Assembly: GCA_037178855.1 (NCBI GenBank)
Contig: JASJZC010000005.1
Location: 5,022,001-5,086,000 of the forward strand
Direction: 5' to 3'
DNA length: 64,000 nt
From: Oscheius sp. JU75
Taxonomy: Eukaryota; Nematoda; Chromadorea; Rhabditida; Rhabditidae
The notes beneath the pieces are model-generated. The model worked only from the letters and a program-made list of their open reading frames with translations, ran no database searches and was not told where the DNA came from. The translations under genes and the position numbers were made by a program. Every line of letters starts with the position of its first letter. Positions within the stretch are counted from its first letter, which is position 1. This document shows, piece after piece, positions 11,459 through 23,288 of this stretch.

Positions 11459-12934
11459 ATGCGACGCTATCTTTTTTCTTCAGTGTTTACTTTTCATAAG
11501 TCAGTGGTTCTACTCTTCTTCCATTCTTCAGTTCAGGACGTCTAGGCCGCGTCATGCCATGTCGATGAATCGCTAAATAATTGCTGTGAAGAGGACAGAA
11601 AATGCTTCGAATATAACTCGAAAGAACTGTGTCAAGACGGCTTGGAGTGTGAAGAAATGGCTGTCACAATGAGAAAAGGGAGAAGCGGATACATGAGTTA
11701 GAAATTCCTAGGCTCCTTTTTAATGAACAAACTCCATAATTCAGCTGCGAGAACAAAGAAGAAGTCAAATCACACTGCACAGTCTAGAAACAACAAAACA
11801 GGAAATGAGAAACGGTTTTTTACTTTGCTTAAACATGCTGGACAGCAAGTCACCGCGCCCTCAAAGCTTTCCGCTTATGAAGAGTTCTACGAGCAAGGTT
11901 GTACAGAGTCCATCCAAGAAGTCGCCACCTGTTCCAACAACAACAAACACGAGCGCTACATCCAAAACTGTTCCAGCCACGACCAGGGCTTCTCCTATGA
12001 CCTCTTCTCGTATTCCAAATTCGACAAAATCTACCATGAGGCCTGTTACTATTCCAACTTCGTCGACCACTACTTCAAATCCAACTACTCTAAAGCCAAC
12101 TACTACTGTGAAAGTTGCTACAACAACAACAACAACAACACAGCCGACAAAAATGCACCGATGGCCGCTCAGAGATCCCTGAACCGGACAATCTTCAATT
12201 CCACAACGAAGACGTCCTGTGAGTCCAGCTCAACTCTCAAATACTATACTGACTCAGTCTACCAGAAAACGAACGACAGCAGAAGAATTAATTGCTACTA
12301 CAGTGCACAACTACTTCGAAGCTAGAAATGCCTCCATCGATCAGCGATGTGGATGGCTTTTTTTTGACTTAGGAAACGACTGTTAATATCTCTGAGTTCG
12401 TTTTTTCACATTGAAACGAACCTCTCTGTTCAGATCTTCGTTGGTTGATAGAGCGATTCAAGTAAAGAAGTCGAGCTATATATTAGAATCGGAGTCGGTT
12501 GCTTCATTGCTGTCCTTCTGGTTGTAGTCTTGGTTATAATCTTGATTGTGATCAGAAAGAAGAAAAACTTGAAGACGCAAAATCCCATTTCCCAGGGGCA
12601 AAATAAGTCAAAACTTCCGAGCAATACTTCGAATGTGCCGGTCAAGACGAGTCCTGTGGTCAATTTGAGCAAATCCTCGAATGCACCTCCGAAAAAGAAA
12701 CAAGCAGTGCCGAAAAACGTGGAAGCAGCTGTTGTCCACAAAGAACACTTCGAGTTCCGAGGACCGTTGGTCATCGATGTCTCTGACGAGGGACAGATGG
12801 TAGACAGATGGAGAGGGAGTTCTGGACGAGTCGTTCAGAGGAGGCGTCATGAAAAAGCCGAACGGAAACGAAGAGATTTGTCTAAGCACCCAAAGAATCC
12901 AACAAGAAGACAGTCTGAAAACTCAAATTCCTAA
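11459..12934 (+). CDS. Single-pass membrane protein with Thr/Ser-rich mucin-like stalk
   Basis: The 3' exon (about 12447-12934) is clear. It has a transmembrane span (GCFIAVLLVVVLVIILIVI), a basic stop-transfer RKKK, then a basic cytoplasmic tail of about 120 residues ending at TAA 12932-12934. Upstream lie a Cys-rich segment (near 11546-11690, with CCEEDRKC and ELCQDGLEC) and a Thr/Ser/Pro-rich stalk (about 11850-12150) with runs such as TSSTTTSNPTTLKPTTT. Another exon (about 12240-12350) reads TAEELIATTVHNYFEARN. The joins among the stalk, this exon and the TM exon are unresolved: the mucin frame meets a TGA near 12180, and a second frame is open across the same stretch. The proposed start at 11459 has a hydrophobic run but is uncertain. 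It is a probable cell-surface glycoprotein of no recognised family. Confidence 0.5.
12121..12142. repeat. (CAA)n tract in mucin-like stalk
   Basis: Seven CAA/ACA units in a row encode consecutive Thr in the stalk frame. The tract is a likely site of length variation. Confidence 0.8.
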
Positions 12935-13161
12935 TAAATCCTTCATTGTACTATAACCTCTTATCTCTTTTCGTAGAAATGTCCGTCTGCTTCCTATCAG
13001 ACAGGCCTTTCTTTGTACTCTCCCTCTCCCAGTTGTCTTTCTTCGCTCCATAACATCTGCGTCTTTCCCGCCGCGTGTTCTCTAACCCCGTTAGGCCCTG
13101 CCAGGCAGGAATCGATAGGCGTGGTCAGGCCCGTCGGTTCAGTTCATCTACTAGCAACAAC

Positions 13162-13194
13162 ATGTGGTGCGAGCTACAAAACTCTCCAAGGTAA
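13162..13194 (+). promoter_or_regulatory. uORF1 in leader of ATF4-like gene
   Basis: ATG at 13162 begins a 10-codon ORF (MWCELQNSPR) ending at TAA 13192-13194, 130 bp before the main ATG. A consensus gtaata donor at 13191 and a gtag acceptor at 13243-13246 overlap its end. If that 56-nt leader intron is spliced, the stop is removed and the uORF extends in another frame into the main coding region. Confidence 0.6.
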
Positions 13195-13276
13195 TAGTCC
13201 CTTACTTTTTTGTGATACCAAACTGTTGAACTGTTTGTAACTGTAGAACTATCGATCGATTTTCCTTATCGGTCAA

Positions 13277-13303
13277 ATGTCAGAGGCTTGTGATTCCGTG
13301 TAA
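13277..13303 (+). promoter_or_regulatory. uORF2 in leader of ATF4-like gene
   Basis: ATG at 13277 begins an 8-codon ORF (MSEACDSV) ending at TAA 13301-13303, only 21 nt before the main ATG at 13325. Short uORFs that gate reinitiation under eIF2alpha phosphorylation are a hallmark of ATF4-type genes. Confidence 0.6.
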
Positions 13304-13324
13304 TCAAGGAGTTGTAGCACTACT

Positions 13325-14475
13325 ATGCCATACCATTGTGGCGGAGAGAGTGGCCTCCAAAATCCTCATCTGCATCATCACCACGACTTCCCGCACTTTT
13401 CGCAGAACCATATACAGTGTTTCCAGGTAATACAGACAGAATTGTTGAGAATGCTCGGAAGTTTCAGAATGGGATGGAGGACCAATCTGCCTTCCAAGTC
13501 TATGGAAATACCGAAATGGATTACGGACAGGCTTGTGCCGCCACCTGCCATCCTTGTGAGTTTTTTCTCGATTAGATTGGGACAGTTGATGTTTTCTGTT
13601 CGTGCGCCAACAGTCTAGCTATAGCGTAGAACAACGAAAACTAACAGACAGCAATGGTTCGAAGAGTAGGATAGGAAAGAATAAGTTCGTAAGGTTTGAT
13701 CGAATTGCTAAGGCTGTGTCAAAATATTGCACGTGATTGCCGAACGGAACGAAATATGACGCGCGTAACATTGCACAATGCTGTCGCGCCTAACTATATA
13801 TTGTCGGGCGCTCTCCATATCTCGCTTCCTCCTCCCCAATGCTCATTCACAACTACGTTCTCGAATATTTTATTCAAGGCTGGCCATCGGTTGTTCCGGA
13901 TGGACGAGAAAACTACTGCCCTTTTGAGTCATCCAACTGTTGCTCAGGCAACAGTTCCAGTCCGAACCTTCCAGTTGATGCTGCACGCAGCGAACAGACC
14001 AAACTTTTCCGTGAGATTTCTCAGGAATGTGAACATCTTCTAGCTCGAGGAGAATGTGAACAGTGTACTGTAAGGTGAGTTTTCGTCGAGAGTGTAATAG
14101 AATGTATTTTTCAGAGATGAGAAGGGAGAGGAGCAGTCGATTCCGATCTCTGACCTGGTGGAAATAGTCCTAAAGACGGCTGAAAGTATCAAACAGGAAC
14201 CTGGGGATACTATCGTCTTGAGCAAGAAACGGCAACAGAACAAAATGGCCGCAGCCAAGTATAGGGATCGACAGAAGACCAAGTGAGTTTCGTCTACTTT
14301 TCTATCATCCGTATTCGAAACGAAATGAATGCAACAAAAGTATTTCAGATGGCGTGAGATGCAGGATGAAAGGGAGTCGTTGGAAAAGAGAAACTCAGAG
14401 TTGAGGATCTCAGTGAGCAAGCTACAAAAAGAAGTAGATGAAATGAGACGGAAACTCCTCAATAGGCCGTACTGA
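13325..14475 (+). CDS. atf-4-like: ATF4/ATF5-like bZIP transcription factor
   Basis: Exons are about 13325-13438, 13481-13557, 13880-14076, 14115-14281 and 14349-14475. The N-terminus is His-rich (HLHHHHDFPHFSQNH). The middle is acidic and Cys-containing with SIKQEPGD. The C-terminus is a bZIP: the basic region QQNKMAAAKYRDRQKTK has the N-x7-R pattern with the ATF4-type AAxxYR core, followed by a leucine zipper of about four heptads (ERESLEKRNSELRISVSKL). The 323-nt intron at 13558-13880 is long for this window. ATF4 factors drive the integrated stress response, turning on amino-acid transport and biosynthesis genes. Two short uORFs in the leader fit that regulation. Start chosen at the first ATG in the bZIP frame after a tgtag acceptor-like site. 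Confidence 0.8.
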
Positions 14476-16234
14476 CCCGGCCAGGTCATTCAGTTATATC
14501 TGTATAATGAAGTTTTTGATTCTATCCTTGCTCTCATGAGATCAAACAGCTCTTTTCCTCAAAAACTCACTCAAAGGTGTAGCTATAGTTATGCTCCCTA
14601 ATACAGGCTAGAAGGATTACTAATCTGTGTCGACAGACCAGTTCCATTCGATTAATTCAGGACTGTTGATTTGTATTCCTCTATAGTTCTATAGCATTGT
14701 GAACATTTCACAGTAGGACAAGTGTAGAATCATATGCCTTGACTTTCGTTCAAAATATCGTAAACAAGTTTTGAGAGCAAAAGGTATCTGCTGTCAGTTC
14801 CTCCTCCTCTCCCTGGTCTCCTGGTGTGCGACTTTGTTCGAAAAATGACATCATTCGCTTTGCCATAACCCATTCTAACTGCTCCCTCTTCTAATTAAAC
14901 TTGGCGAATAATCCAAAAGGAAATTGGAGGAATCGGTTCTTGGGATGATTTCCGTGAAAAAGAGAGGCGGTGTGGGAGGACAAAAGTGTGCGCAGACCTT
15001 TTTAGTGTGACTTTTTATAGCGGCTGGCTGGTCGTGAGGCTGCTCGAGGCACACACTATTTGCTAGATGTTTTCTTCATGTTTTCGGCGTGACTCCTTCC
15101 GTCTGACTATCTCTGAGTTCTAAAAGTACACCAGACGTCCTATTTATTTCTTTATTTGTTATTGTTTCCCACCTCCTTCATTCCCGGGGGGTTCTTTTCG
15201 AACTTCCACAGTAGTCAGATAAGAACATACTCATGACCGCTTTCTCCAGCGGTTCAGCCCTTTCCGACACTTCTTTTTTGATCTCACTCCTACGTAAGTC
15301 ATGTTCCAAGATCCTCCCACGATATACAGATTGAGATAAAGAGTGAAAGACACCCATACACTTCACTAGCCGAAAAGGACTGAGTCACACGGTTTCGCAC
15401 CTGCTACCAAGCTTTTTGAGGCAAACCGAGCTCGAGTGCTATCAAGTGCTCTGAAGAAGTCACAAGACAGCTCGGGAGGTAGGTCAGCTGAGAGTCGACC
15501 GATTAAGTCAACTAACACTCATAATAATGGAACTGAAGAGATTTTTTTCGGTATTTGATGTCACACATAAGCTAGGATAAAAACAGACATTGATTGCAGA
15601 GTCCAGACTCTGGCTGTCGGGACGAGAGAGTAACGTCGCCATGAGAGACCACAGAGTCCGGGGCTGACAGAGAACTGAGAGGCAGTCTGGTGCCTCGTCA
15701 ACCGCTCCCTAATTCATAGCAGTTTTTAACCTCACTTTTAATTATATTCATACCACAATTCAGCTCTGAGTCGAATCGTGGTTTCAAATCATGTTCAGTT
15801 CATTGTTTATGCAAAAAGTTGATAATTTATTTTCACTTTTTTATTTTGACAAACAACAAGTACTTGGCTTTTACCTTCGAAACCTTCTATTATCTGTTTC
15901 CACATCCTAATTTCAACATCGTTTTCACCATTGCTCTCTTGTTTTCATCCAGAAGACATTTCACTCCCCTTCAAAACATTCGTTTCTACTTTATCTGCTA
16001 CTCGACAGGACTATATCGAAGTGAAGAAGTCAATTGACTCTCCGTATTTAGACAAAACGAGTACTTTTGCAGAGAGAGCTCCTTTTCCTGGTAATTGTGT
16101 TTGCCTTGGGAGTTCGGAGAGAGTTCCCATCGAAGTGACGTTGTAGCAACTTTGCTCAAAACTGCTCAAAACTGGAATCAATAGCATTTTTTGCGTGTTC
16201 TATTGGCCGACGGCCGTTCCTGTCCCTCACCCAA
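14476..16234. other. Intergenic, no gene recognised
   Basis: I see no splice-consistent coding region, RNA gene or clear repeat. The stretch at 15.4-15.7 kb is richer in G+C, and 15.75-15.95 kb is A/T-rich. Confidence 0.4.
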
Positions 16235-16532
16235 ATGTTGCGAGCACCCGCTCTCCGAAATCTTTTGCAGCAGCAGCAGCCGAATCAATACCAGGTGTTC
16301 TTTGCACTGAAGAGGCGATTTTGGGAGGTAAATGAGGCCCAACAGAGGCACAGAGAAACATGTTGCAGACCCTTATCTGCCCTTTTTCGTTGCAATATTG
16401 CCTTTCGTTGCAAGGAAATGTCGCAGAATCGGCTGCACTACTCACGCTTATCTTTATACACTTGTTGCTTTATCACCAAAATTGACTCTGGTTACATCTT
16501 CTAGAGAAAACCAGTCATCCTTGACAGCTTAG
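16235..16532 (+). CDS. Candidate small mitochondrial membrane protein
   Basis: ATG at 16235 starts MLRAPALRNLLQQQQ, a typical mitochondrial presequence (Arg/Leu/Ala-rich, no acids). Reading FALKRRFWE up to a gtaaat donor at 16328 and resuming at 16356 gives KHVADPYLPFFVAILPFVARK, with one short hydrophobic span, ending at TAG 16530-16532. The putative 28-nt intron is shorter than the others here and lacks a pyrimidine tract. The size and layout resemble small respiratory-complex subunits, but I cannot match a specific one. Confidence 0.3.
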
Positions 16533-17203
16533 TCTTTCGGAAACCCAGAAAACATCGGCAGATATTAAACCCAGGTTGCGCCCAGCGTGCTATACCTTAC
16601 GAGCTGCTCATATTGAAAGAGAGACAGGCTGACACCGATGTACTGTAGTGAGAGAAAGAGGGAGCCTTCTCAGTTCTGTTGGAATTCCAAAATCCTCAAT
16701 AGTCCTATTGTTTCTAAATATCTCTTTGTAAAAGTTCTGTTTCCAATAAAACTGTTTTTGCTGCAAGCACTCGCAAAAGTCTGTAAATTCGAAAGTACAA
16801 AGTAGTCTGGCTTTCTGGGACCGTCGAGGCTAGTTCTGTGAGTTCTGGAAGCATTTCCACTTTTTCTCTGTTACGCCCCCCAGTCCTTCGATACTCACTC
16901 TCTTTCTGTTCTGTATTAGTTTTTACAGTAGGAAAGAGTGAGACTGACAATCAATATAAAAAAAGATCTTTCGGAGTCACCAGTCTGGGTCATATGATCC
17001 GTGATCCTGTCCAAATCCATGACTCTATCTGACACCGAAACTATTGATTTCCTTGATTTTTTTCTCTGCCCAGGTCGCTTCTAGTCGCTTTTTTACAGAT
17101 GGCTGTATGCTGATGCCAATCGTTGCGCGTAATATGGTAGAAGAGTCTTCTTCCACCATTTCGCTACAACTTAATCTCCTTCTACGCCTGTCTTCCTGTT
17201 AAA
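16533..17203. other. Intergenic / WNK leader
   Basis: Nothing coding is supported here. The last 100 bases are the probable 5' UTR of the WNK gene (pyrimidine-rich, ending ctgttaaaATG). Confidence 0.4.
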
Positions 17204-20200
17204 ATGCCGGATACTCCCGCATCGAAGCCGCTCAAAAATGGACTAACCAAGACGACAAGTCCTCCTGGGCCTCCTCCTGCTCCTCCACCGCCTCCTACAA
17301 CGGACAAGAAAAGAAAGGCGAATGTCAGACGAGTAGATGCACTTCATCCAACCAATGAATCGTAAGTATTTAGTGGGTGTGGGAACAGTTTTCGAAAGGG
17401 AGGAGGATCCCCGTGATCGTATTATGACTGATTTGTAATTCCAATACCATGCTACCGTTCACAATTCCCGCCAAAGAACTCTCTCCTCTGTACTCACTAG
17501 ATGAATGAACATTCCTAAAATTGTCGAGCCGAAGATCCGTCCTCGGTGAGATCTGAGAAATTGAGAGTCCTTTCCATAGTCGAATATTTTCAGAGCGAGC
17601 ACATGGTTGACGGGCGAAGAACGAACTCGTCTCGAGGCTGTTCAACAGGATTGGCGTCGAAGTCGACCGACAAAGGTCCGTCCAACTCCACAACATGACC
17701 ATCACCTTGGCACCGAAAAGGTTTGTTCGTTTCTCCTTTTGATTTCCGATCGCACGTGTCGCGCCAATGAAATGGTCTTCATTTTGCTTTCAGCCGTGGA
17801 CGAGAAAACGCGAGCCGAACGAGTCTGGAGGAACCTTTTCCCCGCAGCCGGGTCATCTGGTACACAAGCGTCTGTCTGAAGAGACCGCAACAGCCGTCTT
17901 CTCACCCGAAAAAGCCGCTGGGACCATACTCCGTGAGAAGATCAATGCTGACGGAGTTTTTGAGAGACACAGGTCCGTTCTACTGATTTAAAACTTCACT
18001 TCTGTATATAACTTTGTGAAGAAAGTGCTTCTCAGTTCTATTTCGGGTTAGCAACCGGTTCTGTGAGATGGGTCCAATGATTTTTACTCTCCTATCATAA
18101 CCTTCAAAAACAAAAGAAAAACTTTTAGCCTGATGAAAATGTATGGCCTAAACTGACGCCCACGTGTGGCGCAAACGATTAGCATAAACTCGGGCTCTCC
18201 TAGTGTATTTTTGGCTGGGCCAGTGTTGATCGCGACTACTGGTATAATAAAATAGTTAGTCTTTAGTCTGTTTTGTTGTGAAAAGGTAATGGCTGCGCAC
18301 ACGTGCTAGAAGCCGGTCTTCACGTCACTTTTTGTAGGTGTTGACGGTCGAGTGAGAAGGGGTTTGAGAGAAGAGTAATAACAATCTCTTGCAGATTGGT
18401 AAGGCTTGAAAGAGGTGCAGGATTCGAATCGACGCTCTCGGAGAGACCAGTCACACCGATTATCGAAGCAACGTCAGCAGAACCGAAAGAGACGGATCGC
18501 GAAGAAGAAGAGCAAAAAGTGAAAGATGCCATCGAATTTGACGAGGATTTTGATTCGCAAGAAAAGCCCATTGACAGGAGTCCGCAGAATCGGTTTCTCA
18601 AGTTTGACGAAGAGTTGGGAAGAGGCTCTTTCAAGACGGTCTTTCGCGGATTGGACACAGAGACAGGAGTCGCGGTGGCCTGGTGTGAGCTGCAGGACAG
18701 CAAGTTGAACAAGGCCGAAAGACAGCGCTTTCGAGAAGAAGCCGAGATGCTCAAGGACCTCCAACATCCGAATATTGTACGCTTCTACGACTACTGGGAA
18801 AGAATAGAATATGGCGGTAAGCGAAAGTACATCGTCTTGGTAACGGAGCTGATGACCAGTGGAACTCTGAAAATGTATCTCAAACGTTTCAAAAGGATCA
18901 ACATCAAGGTTGTTCTCTTTACTTTGATACATCAATAGCCGAAAGTTTAGGTTCTGAAGTCGTGGTGTCGTCAGATCCTGAAAGGACTGTCTTTCCTGCA
19001 TTCTAGAAACCCCCCAGTCATTCACCGAGATCTGAAATGCGACAACATCTTCATTACGGGAACCACGGGTAGTGTCAAAATTGGAGATCTCGGTCTGGCC
19101 ACGCTCAAGAACAAGTCCTATGCCAAAAGTGTCATCGGTATGTTCTCTCTCATCCGTCAATGTTTATTGGCACATCTGTCTCTCTCCGGAAGAAAGAATC
19201 TGTTCGCCATCAGCTGTGACGGCAGTGATCATGTGCCGGCCTCCTGACCAAACACTCGCAAATTCGCAACTGTCGCGAGGGCGCTTTGCGGGGGGGAAAG
19301 AGCACGTATTATGCGTGAACTGCACGTGGCGATATGGAAAAAAGATTTTAGGTACTCCCGAGTTCATGGCCCCGGAGATGTACGAGGAAATGTATGATGA
19401 GAGTGTTGATGTCTACGCCTTCGGAATGTGTCTTCTGGAGATGGTGACTGGTGAATATCCCTACTCGGAGTGTCAATTTCCTGCCCAAATCTATCGGAAA
19501 GTTACCACTGTATGTTTTCGATACAATTCATTTTCATATGCAACTTGTTTAGGGAGTGAAGCCGGAATGTTTCAACCGGATCCCTCAACAGTACCCGGAG
19601 ATCAAAGAGATCATCGATCGGTGTATTCGAGTCCGTCGAGAAGAACGTAGTACGGTCAAGCAGCTTCTGAATGACGATTTCTTCATTCCGGAAGAGCTGA
19701 TCGGCATTCGAGTGGAGATCAAGAACCGAGATGTCGACTTGGAAAATCTCAACTCGGAGATCCAGATGCAGTTGCGAGTGTTTGACGAGAAGAAGAGAAA
19801 ACAGTACCGATTCAAAGAGAATGAGGGCCTACAGTTCGCATTCGACATTGAGAACGATACAGCTGAGGAAGTGGTACAGCAGATGATCGAACAACAGCAC
19901 ATCCCCGACGAGGACATGAAGATGATCACGAAACTCATCAAGGACAAAATTGAAGGATTCAAAAGAGATCGTGAGTTTCGACTGAATGAACTACAGCGAC
20001 AGAGAGACGAAGAGGCACGAATAAAGGAGGAACAAGAGATCAAAGAGGAGTTGAAAGCAAGACAATGTGCCAAGGAGAAGGCTGCTCAAGAAGCTCTGGA
20101 ACAACAGAACAAGGTTCTACAGGAGACGCAGACTGCTCCCTCGCCGCAACCTCAGTCTCAACCTCCACCTCAACCTCAACCACAGTCTCAGCCTCAGCCA

Positions 20201-23007
20201 CAGCCACAGTCTCAGCTTCAGCCTCAACCACAGTCTCAACCACAACAACGGCAGCAGCCACAGCCTACGACTCTGACTGAAATAGCCCCACCAACACAAC
20301 TACCGGCTCCCATTGTCTCAACATTATCAGAAGAACCGGCTCCTGTGGTATTATCTATTTCTACGTAACAAATATTCTTGATTCAGGTGACAACACCAAG
20401 TGAGGAACAGGCCGACGGGACTCTCGAGGACAAGAAAAAGACTAAACGGAAGATCACGATCGAGATTCTAAAGGTGGATGAGACACAGGACAAGCCTCTC
20501 GTCTCATGTAAGCTGGACACTGCCCACAAGACGGTCACTTTTCAATTTGCTCCCGGGTCCGACAAGCCGTCTGATATTGCTGAAAAACTGGTTAGTTTAC
20601 CCTGCAGAATATAGTTCAATTGATCAATTTTAAGCTGGAAGAAAACTGTCTGTCGCCCCATCATGTGGCCGTGGTTCAAGATCAATTGGATAAAGTTATC
20701 AAGCTTGTGAACACGACACCGAACAAAGGAATTGGATCCAAGTTGACGAGTGTCGTTGAAATACAAGCAGTAGCTGCTCCCTCGCCTACTCTTCCTCCTT
20801 CCCAAACAGCTCCGAATCTTCTTCCGTCCGTCTCTGCGTCTTCGCCATCTCCTTCGACCGAGGCCAAGTCAGCTGAACCAACTCCGATTGCTGTATCTGC
20901 ACAAACTCTCACCCAAGAAACAGTTCCAGCGTCAGTAGTTGCTCCCTCTGTGCCCATTCCGACGCAGCCACCGGTCAGTTTTTACTCTATAACTCGTTCA
21001 TATAAATTATTGTAGCAACCAATTGCAAATTCTGCTGTCGATCAAATGACGCGCAGTGTGGACAGTCAGTTGCCCATGGAACCAGCCGTTACTAGCCCAA
21101 TTCCGGCATCTTCTTCTGTCCAATCTCTTTCTGGAACGTCTACCACACAGACTGCGCCCAAACTGTCAAGGTTCCAGGTAAGATTATTTCTCTCGAATGA
21201 TACCAACTCGAACATTCAGGTGACACCATCTACTGTGACAACAGTTACGCCTGCCCCAGCACCGCCTCCACCAATTGCCGTGGTCACGGAGCCAACTCCC
21301 CAGACGCCAGCCCAGTTAACAGCCCCTACGTCCATTTCCAGCGGATCGTCTCCTTCAAATACGGCTCATTCGAACATGTCGTCGGTGACGAGTAATTCCA
21401 GTACCGGGAGTCGATTCAAGGTAAGATTTCGGAGCTTGTCATCTTCTAGTTGAACATTTTAGGTGCAGCCAGTTGCTCCTCTAAATCTTGGTGCTCTTTC
21501 GGTCGAATCCGGCTTTTCTTCGTCCACCTCGACTCACACGGAGGCCAGCCTGACCAGCATTGCTTCTTCAATACCCACTCCTCAATCTGTCGGCGTTCCC
21601 ACGGGCAAACCTTCAGCAGCATCGCCATCTTTATCGGCACAAGTTTCCCAAAATCTCGATCCTCTGTCGAAGTTGGAAAGCGAGTTGAGGAAAGTGAGCG
21701 GTGTGAGCACAGTCTCTGCAGCAGGACCATCAATGCATCCGCCTATACCCGAGTCGATGACTAACTCTATTCAACAGACGACGAATGTGGCGACTGGGCT
21801 AACTCACGTCAACGGAACAGTCTCAGTCCATGGAAACGCACATCATGCCGGACCATCCAGTCTGCCTCATACGCCTGCTCATTCGGGAGAAGTAACAACC
21901 AATTTGGCCGAATTGACGGAAAAACTGGCAGTGTTGAGCAGGCAACGAGACGAGGAGAACAGTTCCACTCAGACGACGGCCAGTGGTCCGGAAGACATTC
22001 ATGTGGACACGTTGAATGGACTGGCACAAGCACTGCAGAAAGTCATCAATCCGGAGGCAAGAGAACCGACACCTTCTTTGTTCTCTGAATCGAATGGAGG
22101 CAGGACAACTCCGCCAACTGTCATGTCTGTTCCGGACTTGCAACATCACGAAGAGCACGTAAGTTTTTGTCCTAACTTTGCTTCGCCGTCCTATCTGTGC
22201 TGTAGTTTTGTTCATCTAATTTCATCGCATAACCTGTGTGTTTCTCTAGCATCTCGGTGGTGGCGTCGTCCTATCTGCTTCGGACGAGTCTCTGTCGACG
22301 GAGGGTCCAGACGGCTTGGCTTTTTCCCAAACTGCACCGGATCTCCGACGAGGCGGCAACGAGTTGGCGACTCTCGGTAGTCTGGAGAATGCTCTTTCCT
22401 CTACTCTGGGAACAACGATCAGAACCACGAACACGGCCTCCGAACAAGCAATGTTCCATCTGGGCACCCCACCTCTTCTCAGTCCCTATCCTACGTCTGA
22501 GTCTGAGTTTGACCAGGTGTTTATTGGCTTTCACTCATCGCAGTCTCTTCCACACCTAACATTCAAACAGCAATTTTTAGATGGACGAGGACGACGAAGA
22601 AGAGGACCCCGACGTGGCTGAGATGATCGTTCGTCATCGTACCCAAATGAGGCAGCTTCGAGAACAACAACGATCCGAGTTGGAGGCTTTGAGAACGAAA
22701 AAACGGATAGGAAGAGCTGCGACTTTGCACCCTGGGGAGGCCCAAGGATTACCAGTTCCACCGTCGTCTCTCTCACTTCCAGCCAGTCCTCCTGCTGTTC
22801 CTACTGATGTGAGATTTCGATCTCGATATTGGAACGTCAAACTCTTTTCAGAAAACCCTTCTTTCGCCTGGTCGAAGTCGAGTAGGAGATGGGGAAGCGC
22901 TGGCCGCCCAGCCTCTCCAACTCTCTCCGTCCTCTTCCTATCTCAAATTAGCTCCAGTTCCCAACAGATCACGAGACAACAACTCGGCTCCTCCTCGACC
23001 GACATAA
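17204..23007 (+). CDS. wnk-1: WNK family serine/threonine kinase
   Basis: Fifteen exons (starts 17204, 17594, 17794, 18395, 18951, 19352, 19553, 20387, 20635, 21016, 21220, 21463, 22250, 22581, 22852) total 4371 nt, or 1456 aa. The N-terminus is Pro-rich. The kinase domain begins about residue 287. It has [11 protein letters not shown], where the catalytic Lys sits in the glycine loop, and Cys at the usual Lys position (AVAWCELQ), the defining WNK swap. Also present are [14 protein letters not shown] and the activation-loop [14 protein letters not shown] with its autophosphorylated Ser. Two PF2-like domains follow (around [20 protein letters not shown] and [19 protein letters not shown]). Two RFxV docking motifs (SRFQV, SRFKV), acidic and coiled-coil segments ([16 protein letters not shown]) and a Ser/Pro tail complete it. 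WNKs sense chloride and osmolarity and activate OSR1/SPAK (GCK-3 in worms), which controls cation-chloride cotransporters. Confidence 0.95.
20139..20270 (+). repeat. Pro-Gln coding repeat in WNK exon 7
   Basis: Imperfect tandem repeats of a six-base cctcaa/cagtct unit encode alternating Pro-Gln with Ser (PQPQSQ-type). It is a disordered linker after the first PF2-like domain and likely varies in length. Confidence 0.8.
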
Positions 23008-23226
23008 CTTTTTGTAGGTTCTTTTTTCCTTTGAAATAATCCGAATGATTCTAGTTTCCTGGCTCTAAGAGTACTCGTCTGACACAATCCGGTGATATAT
23101 TTATATGGTGGTTCCACCACACGGGTCACAAAAGAAACTAGCTTACAAGCCACCTACCAGCCGCCTGCACGAGTCTTCCTACCCCGTTGCTTTCTTCGTC
23201 ACATCAACGCTATGCTCATCTTCTAT

Positions 23227-23232
23227 AATAAA
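23227..23232 (+). terminator. AATAAA polyadenylation signal of WNK gene
   Basis: AATAAA lies 220 bp after the WNK stop codon in an otherwise gene-free plus-strand stretch. Confidence 0.5.
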
Positions 23233-23288
23233 CAACTATTCACCCTGGTGCTCCCTTTATGTTGTTTCATGTTCACAATGAGTTTCAT

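Noticed and set aside
14040..14489. 149-codon minus-strand open frame
   Set aside because: It is antisense to the bZIP exons of the ATF4-like gene.
18474..19160. 228-codon minus-strand open frame
   Set aside because: It is the antisense shadow of the WNK kinase exons, a frequent result of this coding composition.
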